15,723 nt of DNA from Azohydromonas lata NBRC 102462. GTDB taxonomy: Bacteria; Pseudomonadota; Gammaproteobacteria; Burkholderiales; Burkholderiaceae_C. The position numbers and the translations under genes were made by a program. Under the pieces are notes generated by a model. It had not been told where the DNA came from. It did not search any database and worked only from the letters and a program-made list of their open reading frames with translations. Below are positions 7,730 through 14,410 of the stretch, piece after piece. How positions within the stretch are numbered: position 1 is the first letter of the stretch; each line of letters starts with the position of its first letter. The DNA lies in assembly GCA_945878385.1 (NCBI GenBank), contig CAMCTE010000039.1, forward strand, positions 1 to 15,723. The letters are read 5' to 3'.

Positions 7730-7751
7730 GCAGGCGTGTAGCATCGCCTGC
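7730..7751 (+). promoter_or_regulatory. Perfect inverted repeat between fdhD and selB
   Basis: GCAGGCG (7730-7736) and CGCCTGC (7745-7751) form a 7-bp perfect stem around an 8-nt loop TGTAGCAT, ending 45 nt before the selB ATG. It could be a hairpin in the selB leader or a dyad operator between the divergent fdhD and selB genes. A weak -10-like TAGCAT lies in the loop, without a convincing -35. Established precedent: in E. coli a SECIS-like element in the selAB leader binds SelB and lowers expression. Whether this hairpin does the same is speculation. Confidence 0.35.
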
Positions 7752-7796
7752 TGCGCTTCTTGGAAGCCTTCCTCAAAGCACCATGGAGACCCTAGC

Positions 7797-9731
7797 ATGA
7801 TCGTCGGCACCGCCGGCCACATTGACCACGGCAAGACTTCCCTCGTCAAAGCACTGACGGGCGTGGACGCCGACCGGCTCAAGGAGGAGAAGGAACGCGG
7901 CATCACGGTGGACCTGGGTTTTGCCTACCAGGCTCAGGCCGATGGGCAGGTGCTTGGCTTTGTGGATGTGCCTGGACATGAGAAGCTGGTGCGCAACATG
8001 CTGGCCGGCGCCACCGGCATCGACCATGTGATGCTGGTGGTGGCTGCAGACGACGGGCCCATGCCGCAAACCCGCGAGCATTTGGCCATTCTGGATTTGC
8101 TGGGCTTGAAGCGCGGCGTGGTGGCCCTGAGCAAGTGCGACCTGGTGGACGCCACCCGCCTGGAACAGGTGGGCCAGGAGATTCGCTCGCTGCTGGGCAG
8201 TACCGCATTGGCCGAGGCCCCGCTGCTGCCGGTCTCCAGCATCAGTGGTCAGGGGCTGGAGGCCCTGCGGGCGCACCTGGACACCGCGCGGCAGGAGGCC
8301 CCTGCAAGGGCACTGGATGGGCACTTCAGGCTGGCCGTTGACCGCAGCTTCACGCTTTCGGGCATCGGCACGGTGGTGACCGGCACGGCGGTGAGCGGCC
8401 GCGTGCGCGTGGGCGACAAACTGCGCCTGAGCCCTTCAGGCCTGGAAGTGCGCGTGCGCGGCCTGCATGCGCAGAACCGCAGCGCTGATGAAGGTGTGGC
8501 CGGCCAGCGCCTGGCCATCAACCTCGTGGGTGTGGAGAAGCAGCAGATTCAACGCGGCCACTGGCTGGTGCATGAAGCGCTGCATGCGCCCACTCAACGC
8601 ATGGCGGCTCGATTGCGCCTCTTGCCTTCCGAAGCCAAGGCCCTGGCGCATTGGACACCGGTGCACCTGCACCTGGGCGCTGAGGATGTGACCGCCCGCG
8701 TGGCCCTGCTCGAAGGCGGCGCCCTGCAGCCCGGCGGGCATGCGCTGGTGCAGTTCGACCTGGACCGCCCCATCGGCGCACTGCGCGGGGACCGCTTCAT
8801 CATCCGCGACCAGTCGGCCCTGCGCACACTGGGCGGCGGGCAGGTGGTGGACCCCTTCCCGCCCCCCACACGTCGCCACCGCACGCAGCTGGTGCAGGCG
8901 CTGCAGGCCATGGAAGCGCCCACGCCGCAGGCCGCACTGCAGGCCCTGCTGGCCTTGGAGTCGCCCTACGGCATTGAACGGCGCAGCTTCGGCCTGGCCT
9001 GGAACCTGGTGCCGCCGGTGCTGCAGGAGGTGGAGCAGGCCGTGGCGGCAGCCCTTCCCCACGCCACCATAGGCGAAGGCGAGACCGCCCTGTGGTTCGC
9101 CCAGGTGCAGTTGGCGCGCTACCGCGAACGCATCACCGAAGCCCTGGCCGCGCACCACCGGCGCACGCCGGACAGCCCGGGCCTGAGCCAGGAGCAGCTT
9201 ACCCGCCAGGTGCGCGACAAACCCGCGGCGGCCGTGTTCGCGCTGTTGCTGGCGCAGTTGGTGAAGGACGGCGCACTGCGGCGCAATGGCGCGGCACTGG
9301 CCCTGGCCGGGCACGAGGCCACTCTGCAGGGCGCGGAAAAGCTGATCTGGGAGCGCATCAAGCCCTGGCTGGATGAAGGCGGGTTCCTGCCGCCGCGGCT
9401 GACCGAACTGCTGGAGCGCGATCGCACCCTGCGCAAAGACCAGGTGATGCGCACGCTGCAGCGCCTGCAACGCATGGGCAAACTGCACCCGGTGGGCGCC
9501 GAATACTGGTTCCAGACCGAACAGATGTTGGCGCTGTCCCTGCGTGCCAAGGCCCTGGCCGATGCCGACCCCAACCACCGATTGAACGTGCGGGACCTGA
9601 GGGAATCCGTGGGCGTGAGCCGCCACCTGTCGGTGCCTTTGGTAGAGTACTTCGATGAAATCGGCTTGACCGAGCGCGATGCGGTGGGGCGGCACTTCAA
9701 ACGCGACCCCCGCAAGATGTTCGGCGGCTGA
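7797..9731 (+). CDS. selB: Selenocysteine-specific translation elongation factor SelB
   Basis: SelB binds Sec-tRNA-Sec and GTP and, through its C-terminal winged helices, the SECIS hairpin in selenoprotein mRNA, delivering selenocysteine to the ribosome. The 644 residues match a full-length bacterial SelB. The GTPase core shows GHIDHGKT (residues 7-14), the RGITVDLGF switch, DVPGH (57-61) and SKCD (112-115) in place of the usual NKxD. Translation-factor beta-barrel domains follow (GIGTVVTGTAVSG region), then an extended C-terminus ending in the winged-helix sequence RHLSVPLVEYFDEIGLTERD. GGAG at 7785-7788 supports the start. It ends 13 nt before the tRNA-Sec gene, with selA beyond, indicating one operon. 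No truncation or missing GTPase motif is seen. Confidence 0.96.
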   Translation: MIVGTAGHIDHGKTSLVKALTGVDADRLKEEKERGITVDLGFAYQAQADGQVLGFVDVPGHEKLVRNMLAGATGIDHVMLVVAADDGPMPQTREHLAILDLLGLKRGVVALSKCDLVDATRLEQVGQEIRSLLGSTALAEAPLLPVSSISGQGLEALRAHLDTARQEAPARALDGHFRLAVDRSFTLSGIGTVVTGTAVSGRVRVGDKLRLSPSGLEVRVRGLHAQNRSADEGVAGQRLAINLVGVEKQQIQRGHWLVHEALHAPTQRMAARLRLLPSEAKALAHWTPVHLHLGAEDVTARVALLEGGALQPGGHALVQFDLDRPIGALRGDRFIIRDQSALRTLGGGQVVDPFPPPTRRHRTQLVQALQAMEAPTPQAALQALLALESPYGIERRSFGLAWNLVPPVLQEVEQAVAAALPHATIGEGETALWFAQVQLARYRERITEALAAHHRRTPDSPGLSQEQLTRQVRDKPAAAVFALLLAQLVKDGALRRNGAALALAGHEATLQGAEKLIWERIKPWLDEGGFLPPRLTELLERDRTLRKDQVMRTLQRLQRMGKLHPVGAEYWFQTEQMLALSLRAKALADADPNHRLNVRDLRESVGVSRHLSVPLVEYFDEIGLTERDAVGRHFKRDPRKMFGG

Positions 9732-9744
9732 TCCGATTGCCGCA

Positions 9745-9841
9745 GGAGGCGGATCGTCCCCCGGTGGGGCGTCCGGTCTGCAAAACCGGGTGGGGCCGCG
9801 CAGCGGTCCCAGGTGGGTTCGACTCCCACCCACCTCCGCCA
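9745..9841 (+). tRNA. selC: tRNA-Sec (selC) with anticodon GCA (cysteine codons)
   Basis: This 97-nt gene folds as a bacterial tRNA-Sec. The 8-bp acceptor is 9745-9752 with 9830-9837, the T arm is GTGGG/CCCAC with loop TTCGACT, and the D stem is 6 bp (CGTCCC/GGGGCG). The variable arm is 9 bp with loop GCA. The discriminator is G9838 and CCA is encoded at 9839-9841. Long stretches match E. coli selC, for example TGGGGCCGC and GGTTCGACTCC. The anticodon stem CCGGT/ACCGG (9773-9777, 9785-9789) holds loop CTGCAAA, so the anticodon at 9780-9782 is GCA, not UCA. The gene thus reads UGC/UGU. The long variable arm and G73 suit SerRS and SelA; U73, required by CysRS, is absent. One acceptor pair is a C-A mismatch (9750/9832). 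It lies between selB and selA. Confidence 0.93.
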
Positions 9842-9855
9842 ACTTGATTGCGTGC

Positions 9856-11262
9856 ATGCAGAACACGACAGCGCAACGCCCGCCCTCGATGGACCGGCTG
9901 CTCGAACGCCCTGCGCTTCGAGCCTTGCAAATGGCCCATGGCCGTCAACCTACACTGAAGGCTGCGCGTGCCGCGCTGGACGCCTGGCGCGAGAGTGGCT
10001 CACCGTTTGAACCCGAAGCCTTCGACTCGGTGGTGGACGAGGCACTTCGCCGCGAAGCGCAGGCCGCGCTGCGTCCGGTGTTCAACCTCACCGGCACGGT
10101 GCTGCATACCAACCTGGGCCGCGCGGTGATGGCACCCGAGGCCATCGAAGCCGTGATGGCCGTGATGCAGGGCTTCAGCAATCTGGAATTCGACCTGGCC
10201 CGCGGCGCCCGTGGCGACCGGGATGATCACATCGAGGGCCTGCTGCGCGAATTCACCGGCGCCGAAGCGGCCACCGCCGTGAACAACAACGCCGCCGCGG
10301 TAATGCTGGTGCTCAGCGCCCTGGCCGAGAAGAAGGAAGTGCCGGTGTCGCGGGGCGAACTGGTGGAGATCGGCGGCGCCTTCCGCATCCCCGACATCAT
10401 GCGCCGCGCGGGTTGCAAGCTGGTGGAGGTGGGCACAACCAACCGCACCCATCTGCGCGACTTCGAAGAGGCCTTCGGGCCCAAGACCGGCCTGGTGATG
10501 AAGGTGCACACCAGCAACTACCAGGTTCAGGGTTTCACAGCGGCCGTGCCGCCCCCGGAATTGGCCGCGCTGTGCCACCGCCACGGCATCCCGTTTGCGG
10601 AAGACCTGGGCGCGGGCACCCTGGTGGACCTGACCCGTTGGGGCCTGCCGCACGAGCCCACGCCGGCCCAGTCGATTGCCGCCGGCGTGGATGTGGTCAC
10701 CTTCAGCGGCGACAAGCTGCTGGGCGGCCCGCAAGCCGGCCTGATCGTGGGCAGGAAGGACCTGATCGCCCGCATCAAGAAGTGCCCGCTGAAACGGTCG
10801 ATGCGCCTGGACAAGATGACGATTGCCGCGCTGGAAGCCACGCTTCGTCTGTACCGCGACCCCGACCGGCTGTCCCAGCGTCTGCCCGCACTGCGCCTGC
10901 TCACCCGTTCGCAGGCCGATATCCGGGCACAGGCCGAGCGCGTGCTTCCGTCCGTTCAGGCCGCGTTTGGCCAGCGGGCGGTGGTGCGTGTGGTTGAATG
11001 CCGAAGCCAGATCGGCAGCGGCTCGCTGCCGGTGGACCGCCTGGACAGCGCGGGATTGGCCATCGCCTCACCCACGGGCGGCAAGCGCTCTGGTGCATTC
11101 CCGGAACGCATCGCCCGCGCGCTGCGCGATTTGCCCATCCCGGTGGTGGGCCGGATCGAAGACGGCGAGGTCAGGTTGGATCTGCGCTGCCTGGACGGCG
11201 CGGAAACGGAACCACGATTCCTGCAGCAGCTGGCGCTGCTGGCGCCACTGCCAAAACCGTGA
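9856..11262 (+). CDS. selA: L-seryl-tRNA(Sec) selenium transferase SelA
   Basis: SelA is the PLP enzyme that converts Ser-tRNA-Sec to Sec-tRNA-Sec using selenophosphate. The 468 residues match the family length. The N-terminal domain that grips the tRNA D arm is present (MDRLLERPALRAL; compare AIDRLL in E. coli). Further landmarks are NLTGTVLHTNLGRAVM, EFDLARGARGDRD, VNNNAAAVMLVL, and TFSGDKLLGGPQAGLIVG with Lys287 as the PLP lysine. The ATG at 9856 begins 14 nt after the tRNA CCA end and has no Shine-Dalgarno sequence; an ATG at 9889 is a possible alternative but would shorten the conserved N-terminus. Co-transcription with selB and selC is likely. The 3' 92 nt are overlapped on the other strand by the DUF3306 reading frame. 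Confidence 0.95.
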   Translation: MQNTTAQRPPSMDRLLERPALRALQMAHGRQPTLKAARAALDAWRESGSPFEPEAFDSVVDEALRREAQAALRPVFNLTGTVLHTNLGRAVMAPEAIEAVMAVMQGFSNLEFDLARGARGDRDDHIEGLLREFTGAEAATAVNNNAAAVMLVLSALAEKKEVPVSRGELVEIGGAFRIPDIMRRAGCKLVEVGTTNRTHLRDFEEAFGPKTGLVMKVHTSNYQVQGFTAAVPPPELAALCHRHGIPFAEDLGAGTLVDLTRWGLPHEPTPAQSIAAGVDVVTFSGDKLLGGPQAGLIVGRKDLIARIKKCPLKRSMRLDKMTIAALEATLRLYRDPDRLSQRLPALRLLTRSQADIRAQAERVLPSVQAAFGQRAVVRVVECRSQIGSGSLPVDRLDSAGLAIASPTGGKRSGAFPERIARALRDLPIPVVGRIEDGEVRLDLRCLDGAETEPRFLQQLALLAPLPKP

Positions 11263-12115
11263 CCGGCTCGGAGGGCACGAGGTGCAACACATGAACGATC
11301 TCTGCGCTGCTTTCTGCGGGAGCCGTCCCCTTCCCTGAGCCCTGATCGCCGCGCCGTTCAGGCGCGGATGCCATGCCGATGGCTCCACCTGTCGGGGCCG
11401 ATGGCATGGGCGCTGATGCCTCGTTCGAGGCAGCGTGCACTGCCTCATGCGGCTCGTACGTGAGGGTGGGTGCATCGCCCGGCTGTTGTGGCGCGGCTGG
11501 CAGCTCAATCCCCGGCTCAATCCCCGGCTCAGCTCCCGGCTCCACCCCAGGTTCATCCCGCGCCTCACCTTGCGGGCTTGCCGTCGGCGCATCGGGCGGG
11601 GGCAGATCCTGGTCCTTCAACTCGTCGTCAATCAAGCCCATGGCACGGGCCTGCACCAGCGTCTTCATCACCGCCAGCGACAAGGGCTGGGGGGTGTTGT
11701 AGTCGTCGATATAAACATCCAGGCCGTCCATCACATTGAAATGGGGGTCGGAATGGAAGAGCTTCTTGAAGGCCGCGTTGCGCACCTCGGGGTCCACATC
11801 CCGGGCCACGAAGTTTCGGTAGTCCGATGAGGCGTCCAGCTGTTCGACATCGTCCAGCGTGGGCCGGGGCCGAGTTTGCGCAGGGCTCACGGGGCCGTCT
11901 GCAACCGCATCGGGCACTGCCGCGCTTGACGCTTGAAGGGCCTCGATGGCGCGTGGTGATGCAGCCTCAGCGTTCAAGGCAGGCGAGGCGGCAGGAGTTG
12001 CTGGCACTGTCTTCGCTGAAGACTGTTCGGCGGCTTCACCACCGTGGCGCACCTGCGCCTTGCGGCGGGACCACCGCGAGAAGAACCCGCTGTCGGTATC
12101 GTCTGGGCTGTTCAT
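11171..12115 (-). CDS. DUF3306 protein of the formate dehydrogenase cluster
   Basis: A 314-residue protein recognised as DUF3306, a family found next to FDH and DUF3305 genes in Proteobacteria. The N-terminal FFSRWSRRKAQVR (11-23) and the core from PTLDDVEQL through RNFVARDVDPEVRNAAFKK to FNVMDGLDVYIDDYN (about 86-140) are the conserved parts. Between them and after residue 180 it is low complexity: Ala/Pro/Ser/Glu-rich, with a tandem E-P-G-x repeat at about 188-204. The last 30 or so residues are antisense to the end of selA and look like run-on sequence, so the true C-terminus may differ. The start lies 25 nt after the DUF3305 stop. Its molecular role is unknown; assembly or maturation of FDH is inferred from context. 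Confidence 0.8.
   Translation of the reverse strand: MNSPDDTDSGFFSRWSRRKAQVRHGGEAAEQSSAKTVPATPAASPALNAEAASPRAIEALQASSAAVPDAVADGPVSPAQTRPRPTLDDVEQLDASSDYRNFVARDVDPEVRNAAFKKLFHSDPHFNVMDGLDVYIDDYNTPQPLSLAVMKTLVQARAMGLIDDELKDQDLPPPDAPTASPQGEARDEPGVEPGAEPGIEPGIELPAAPQQPGDAPTLTYEPHEAVHAASNEASAPMPSAPTGGAIGMASAPERRGDQGSGKGTAPAESSAEIVHVLHLVPSEPVTVLAVAPAAPAAAGIVVPFPRRPGSADPT
11349..11367. repeat. GC-rich perfect stem-loop between selA and the FDH operon end
   Basis: CCGCGCC (11349-11355), loop GTTCA, GGCGCGG (11361-11367) make a 7-bp perfect stem about 86 nt downstream of the selA stop and inside the 3' part of the DUF3306 frame on the other strand. There is no T run on either side, so it is not a classic intrinsic terminator. 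It could slow polymerase or protect the ends of the two converging transcripts. Confidence 0.4.
11504..11563 (-). repeat. Degenerate 12-bp tandem repeat in the DUF3306 gene
   Basis: Five adjacent 12-bp units are read on the plus strand as CTCAATCCCCGG twice, CTCAGCTCCCGG, CTCCACCCCAGG and a poor fifth copy. The first two are identical. On the coding strand they encode a tetrapeptide series E-P-G-(I/A/V). The in-frame 12-bp unit means copy-number change would alter length without frameshift. Confidence 0.75.
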
Positions 12116-12140
12116 CGTGCTTGGTTCGGGCTGGAGCCGA

Positions 12141-12710
12141 TCAGCCCTCGCCGTCGTCCATCTGGGCCTGCAGGCGCCGGGCCTGGCGGTCGCGTTCCTC
12201 CGGGCTCAGGAACGACATCGCGCGCACCTTGCGTTTTTCGTCGGGCACGAAATGTTCGTTCGTGTAGACCTGCAACCACTGGCACAACTCCGGCGCCAAG
12301 GGCACGCTTTCCACCTGCTCGCCGGCAAACAAGCGGCGGTCAGCCTCAATGTAGGACACGCTGGCCGCCGTCACCTCCATCATCGAATCGTCACCGTCCA
12401 CCGGACGGTAGGACACGAACCAGCACGGGTTGCCCGAGGTGAGGTTGAGGAAGTACCCCTTGCACTCGTCCGCAAACAGCTCCAGCGCAAAGCCGGGGTA
12501 CAGCCACCGCGAGACGCGCCCCTCTTCAAACACCTTGCGCATCTCACCACCGAAAGCGGCCTCGTGGGGCACGACTTCCAGCACCCGGAAAGACCAGTCC
12601 TGCCAGGCATTGGGCTGGGCGGTTCTCTCGAGCACGACAGCCACCTCGATGCGTGGCCGCGGAGTGCCGGGGGCGCGAGTGGCCCCCGAAGGTGCGCTGC
12701 AGTCTTGCAA
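12141..12710 (-). CDS. DUF3305 protein of the formate dehydrogenase cluster
   Basis: A 189-residue protein recognised as DUF3305, the usual partner of DUF3306 in FDH operons. It opens with a short Pro/Ala-rich leader, then PRIEVAVVLERTAQPNAWQ and WSFRVLEVVP, the family's N-terminal signature. Then come VSRWLYPGFALELFADE, GYFLNLTSGNPCWFVSYR, VTAASVSYIEADR and a charged C-terminus (EERDRQARRLQAQMDDGEG). No ATG fits. I propose the TTG at 12710, 35 nt after the preceding stop, because it gives the expected leader of about 20 residues; a GTG nearer the domain is possible. Upstream in-frame codons with repeated CTGC are a shadow of the Ala-rich gene. A helper role in FDH biogenesis is inferred from conserved association only. 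Confidence 0.78.
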   Translation of the reverse strand: MQDCSAPSGATRAPGTPRPRIEVAVVLERTAQPNAWQDWSFRVLEVVPHEAAFGGEMRKVFEEGRVSRWLYPGFALELFADECKGYFLNLTSGNPCWFVSYRPVDGDDSMMEVTAASVSYIEADRRLFAGEQVESVPLAPELCQWLQVYTNEHFVPDEKRKVRAMSFLSPEERDRQARRLQAQMDDGEG

Positions 12711-12745
12711 GAAGGGCGTGCCTGCGGGCCGGGTCGACGGCCCGG

Positions 12746-13135
12746 TCAGGACTTCTTCGGCGCAGCCGCTGCAGCCGCTGCAGCCGGTACAGCCGCCGCA
12801 GGCTTGGCGCCAGCTGCGGGTGCGGCCGCAGCCGGTGCAGCCGCCACCGCCGGCGTGTAGCTGAAGGGGCCCGGGTCCGCGCAGGGCGGCGTGGGCTGCG
12901 GGCTCACCGGCTTGCCGGCCTTCTTCTGTGCGGCAGCGTACTTGGCGGCCACATCGTTCATCGACTGGCACAGCTTGAAGTCGGCCACCTTGTTGCCGTG
13001 GGCGGTCTTGGCAGCGGCCTCGGCGGCCTTGGCCTTGGCTTCGTCGCTGGGCGGCGGCAACTTGGCCGCGGCGAAGCCGGCCGCAGCCGCAACGCTCAAG
13101 GCCAGCAGTGAACGGATGAATGTGGAGGTGTTCAT
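12746..13135 (-). CDS. Small Ala/Pro-rich secreted protein of the FDH operon
   Basis: A 129-residue protein with a clear Sec-type signal sequence (residues 1 to about 24, hydrophobic LLALSVAAAAGFAAA). The mature part has a Lys/Ala-rich helical segment, two cysteines (in KLCQSMND and PPCADPGPF), and a low-complexity Ala/Pro tail of about 45 residues ending in PKKS. AAGGAG about 9 nt before the ATG at 13135 is a strong ribosome binding site. It starts 23 nt after the cytochrome b subunit stop, so it belongs to the FDH operon. I do not recognise a named family. A periplasmic accessory or structural role is only a guess; the two Cys could form a disulfide. Confidence 0.75.
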   Translation of the reverse strand: MNTSTFIRSLLALSVAAAAGFAAAKLPPPSDEAKAKAAEAAAKTAHGNKVADFKLCQSMNDVAAKYAAAQKKAGKPVSPQPTPPCADPGPFSYTPAVAAAPAAAAPAAGAKPAAAVPAAAAAAAAPKKS

Positions 13136-13158
13136 GTCGGGATGCTCCTTCAGTCCAA

Positions 13159-14328
13159 TCAGGCGCTGGTCTTGGCCACTGCGGCGCCGCCAGCCTCGGG
13201 CGGGGTGCGCTGCGCAGGGATCTTGCCGGCCTTGATGTCGTCGTACCAGAGTTCGTGATGTTCCTTGGCCCATGCCTCGTCTACGTAGCCGGTGCGCATG
13301 GCCTTGTAAGCGCCGTCCATGCCCAGTGTGCCAATGTAGATATGGCCCGCAAACATGGCCATCATCAACACCGTGGCCACACCGTGCACCATGTGTGCCA
13401 CCTGCATGTCGGTGCGCAGGTACTGCAGGCCCGGGATCACCTTGTCCAGCCACAGGCCCGACACCACCACGATGGCGCCCAGGAAGAACACACCGGCCCA
13501 AAACACCACCTTCTCGGCCGCGTTGAACCGATGGGAAGGCACCTCGTTGCCGCTGAGCAAGCCACCTCCCTTGAGCAGCCAATTCAGGTCACCCTTGCTC
13601 GGCCAGTTGTCCTTCAGGAAGGTGAAGAACACGATGGCCAGTGACACCGCGAACAGCGGGCCGGCGAAGTTGTGGGCGTTCTTCAACAGATAGGTCAGCC
13701 AACCGAACAGCGTGCTGCCGATGATGGGCAACAGGAAGTACTTGCCCCAGGCCATCACAATGCCGGAGACGGCCAGCGTCACGAAGGCGATGGCGTTGGT
13801 CCAGTGTGCCGCCCGTTCAAACGGAGTGAAGCGTTCAATCACACGCCCGGTGTCGGTGCTGTGGCCACCGAGCTTGCCCACGCGCCAGTAGAACAGCGCG
13901 ATGGCCAAGCCCACGATGAACAGCAGCGAGCCGCCGTAGGGGATGATGATCTTGTTGCGCACCTGGCGCCAGGCTTCGCCAGCGTTGGTGTAGTCCGACC
14001 CGGGGTACTGGGTGAATTTCTGCACCAACACGCCCATCTCGCTGCCGGGCAGCGAGGTGGTGCCCGGCGTGGTGCCGGAATCGTGCACGCCGCGCCAGAA
14101 GGGCGCGTTGTTGCCCGGCTGCGTCTTGGAACGCTCGGCCGTATTCTCATCGGCCTTGGGTTCGGCCGGTGCCACGAAGCCCGCAGGCGGCCCGTTCTTA
14201 TCGGTCGCCGCGGCCGCCGCGGGACCCGCGGGTGCTTGCGCCCAGGCACTGGAAGCTGCGGCTGCACAAAGCGCCACACCCGCCAAGCCGGCACGCAAAT
14301 TCGTCAAGTAGGAAGACAAGCTTGTCAT
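13159..14328 (-). CDS. fdhC: Formate dehydrogenase gamma subunit (cytochrome b), N-terminally extended
   Basis: This subunit passes electrons from the FDH iron-sulfur chain through haem b to quinone. The 389-residue protein has a FdnI/FdoI-like four-helix core. Candidate haem ligands are His175 (RAAHWTNA), His219 (NAHNFAGP), His312 or His315 (AHMVHGVATV) and His329 (AGHIYIGT). E. coli FdnI has only about 217 residues; here about 160 precede the core: a cleavable-looking signal (to AWAQ, residue 31), an Ala/Pro-rich stretch, a soluble segment and an extra membrane span (about 131-149, YGGSLLFIVGLAIALFYWR). The ATG at 14328 is chosen over GTG at 14334 because GGAG sits 5 nt upstream. It follows the lipoprotein by 82 nt. 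Confidence 0.92.
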   Translation of the reverse strand: MTSLSSYLTNLRAGLAGVALCAAAASSAWAQAPAGPAAAAATDKNGPPAGFVAPAEPKADENTAERSKTQPGNNAPFWRGVHDSGTTPGTTSLPGSEMGVLVQKFTQYPGSDYTNAGEAWRQVRNKIIIPYGGSLLFIVGLAIALFYWRVGKLGGHSTDTGRVIERFTPFERAAHWTNAIAFVTLAVSGIVMAWGKYFLLPIIGSTLFGWLTYLLKNAHNFAGPLFAVSLAIVFFTFLKDNWPSKGDLNWLLKGGGLLSGNEVPSHRFNAAEKVVFWAGVFFLGAIVVVSGLWLDKVIPGLQYLRTDMQVAHMVHGVATVLMMAMFAGHIYIGTLGMDGAYKAMRTGYVDEAWAKEHHELWYDDIKAGKIPAQRTPPEAGGAAVAKTSA

Positions 14329-14410
14329 CACCACTCCATCAAATTGGTCGGGGCCCGCACCACCTCATCACGCCACGCGATGAAGCAGCGGCGAGCCCCG
14401 GAACAGGTCA

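Noticed and set aside
7783..7800. Five-codon leader ORF (METLA) whose stop overlaps the selB start as ATGA
   Set aside because: It lacks a convincing Shine-Dalgarno sequence of its own, and its ATG overlaps the GGAG serving selB; likely chance.
9745..9841. Ordinary tRNA-Cys or tRNA-Ser in place of tRNA-Sec
   Set aside because: tRNA-Cys has a short variable loop and U73; here the arm is 9 bp and position 73 is G. tRNA-Ser has a 7-bp acceptor and Ser anticodons; here the acceptor is 8 bp, the D stem 6 bp, and the position between selB and selA fits only selC.
9679..9855. Longer selA reading frame starting inside selB and running through the tRNA gene
   Set aside because: It would translate across the folded tRNA-Sec, and the extra 59 residues do not resemble SelA; the family N-terminus matches the start at 9856.
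12769..12850. Short GC-rich repeats resembling a CRISPR or minisatellite
   Set aside because: They are degenerate Ala/Pro codon runs within a coding sequence, with no spacers or regular repeat unit.
12711..12971. Cys-rich N-terminal extension of the DUF3305 frame with repeated CTGC motifs
   Set aside because: It is the out-of-frame reading of the GC-rich Ala/Pro codons of the preceding gene, which has its own signal peptide and strong ribosome binding site.
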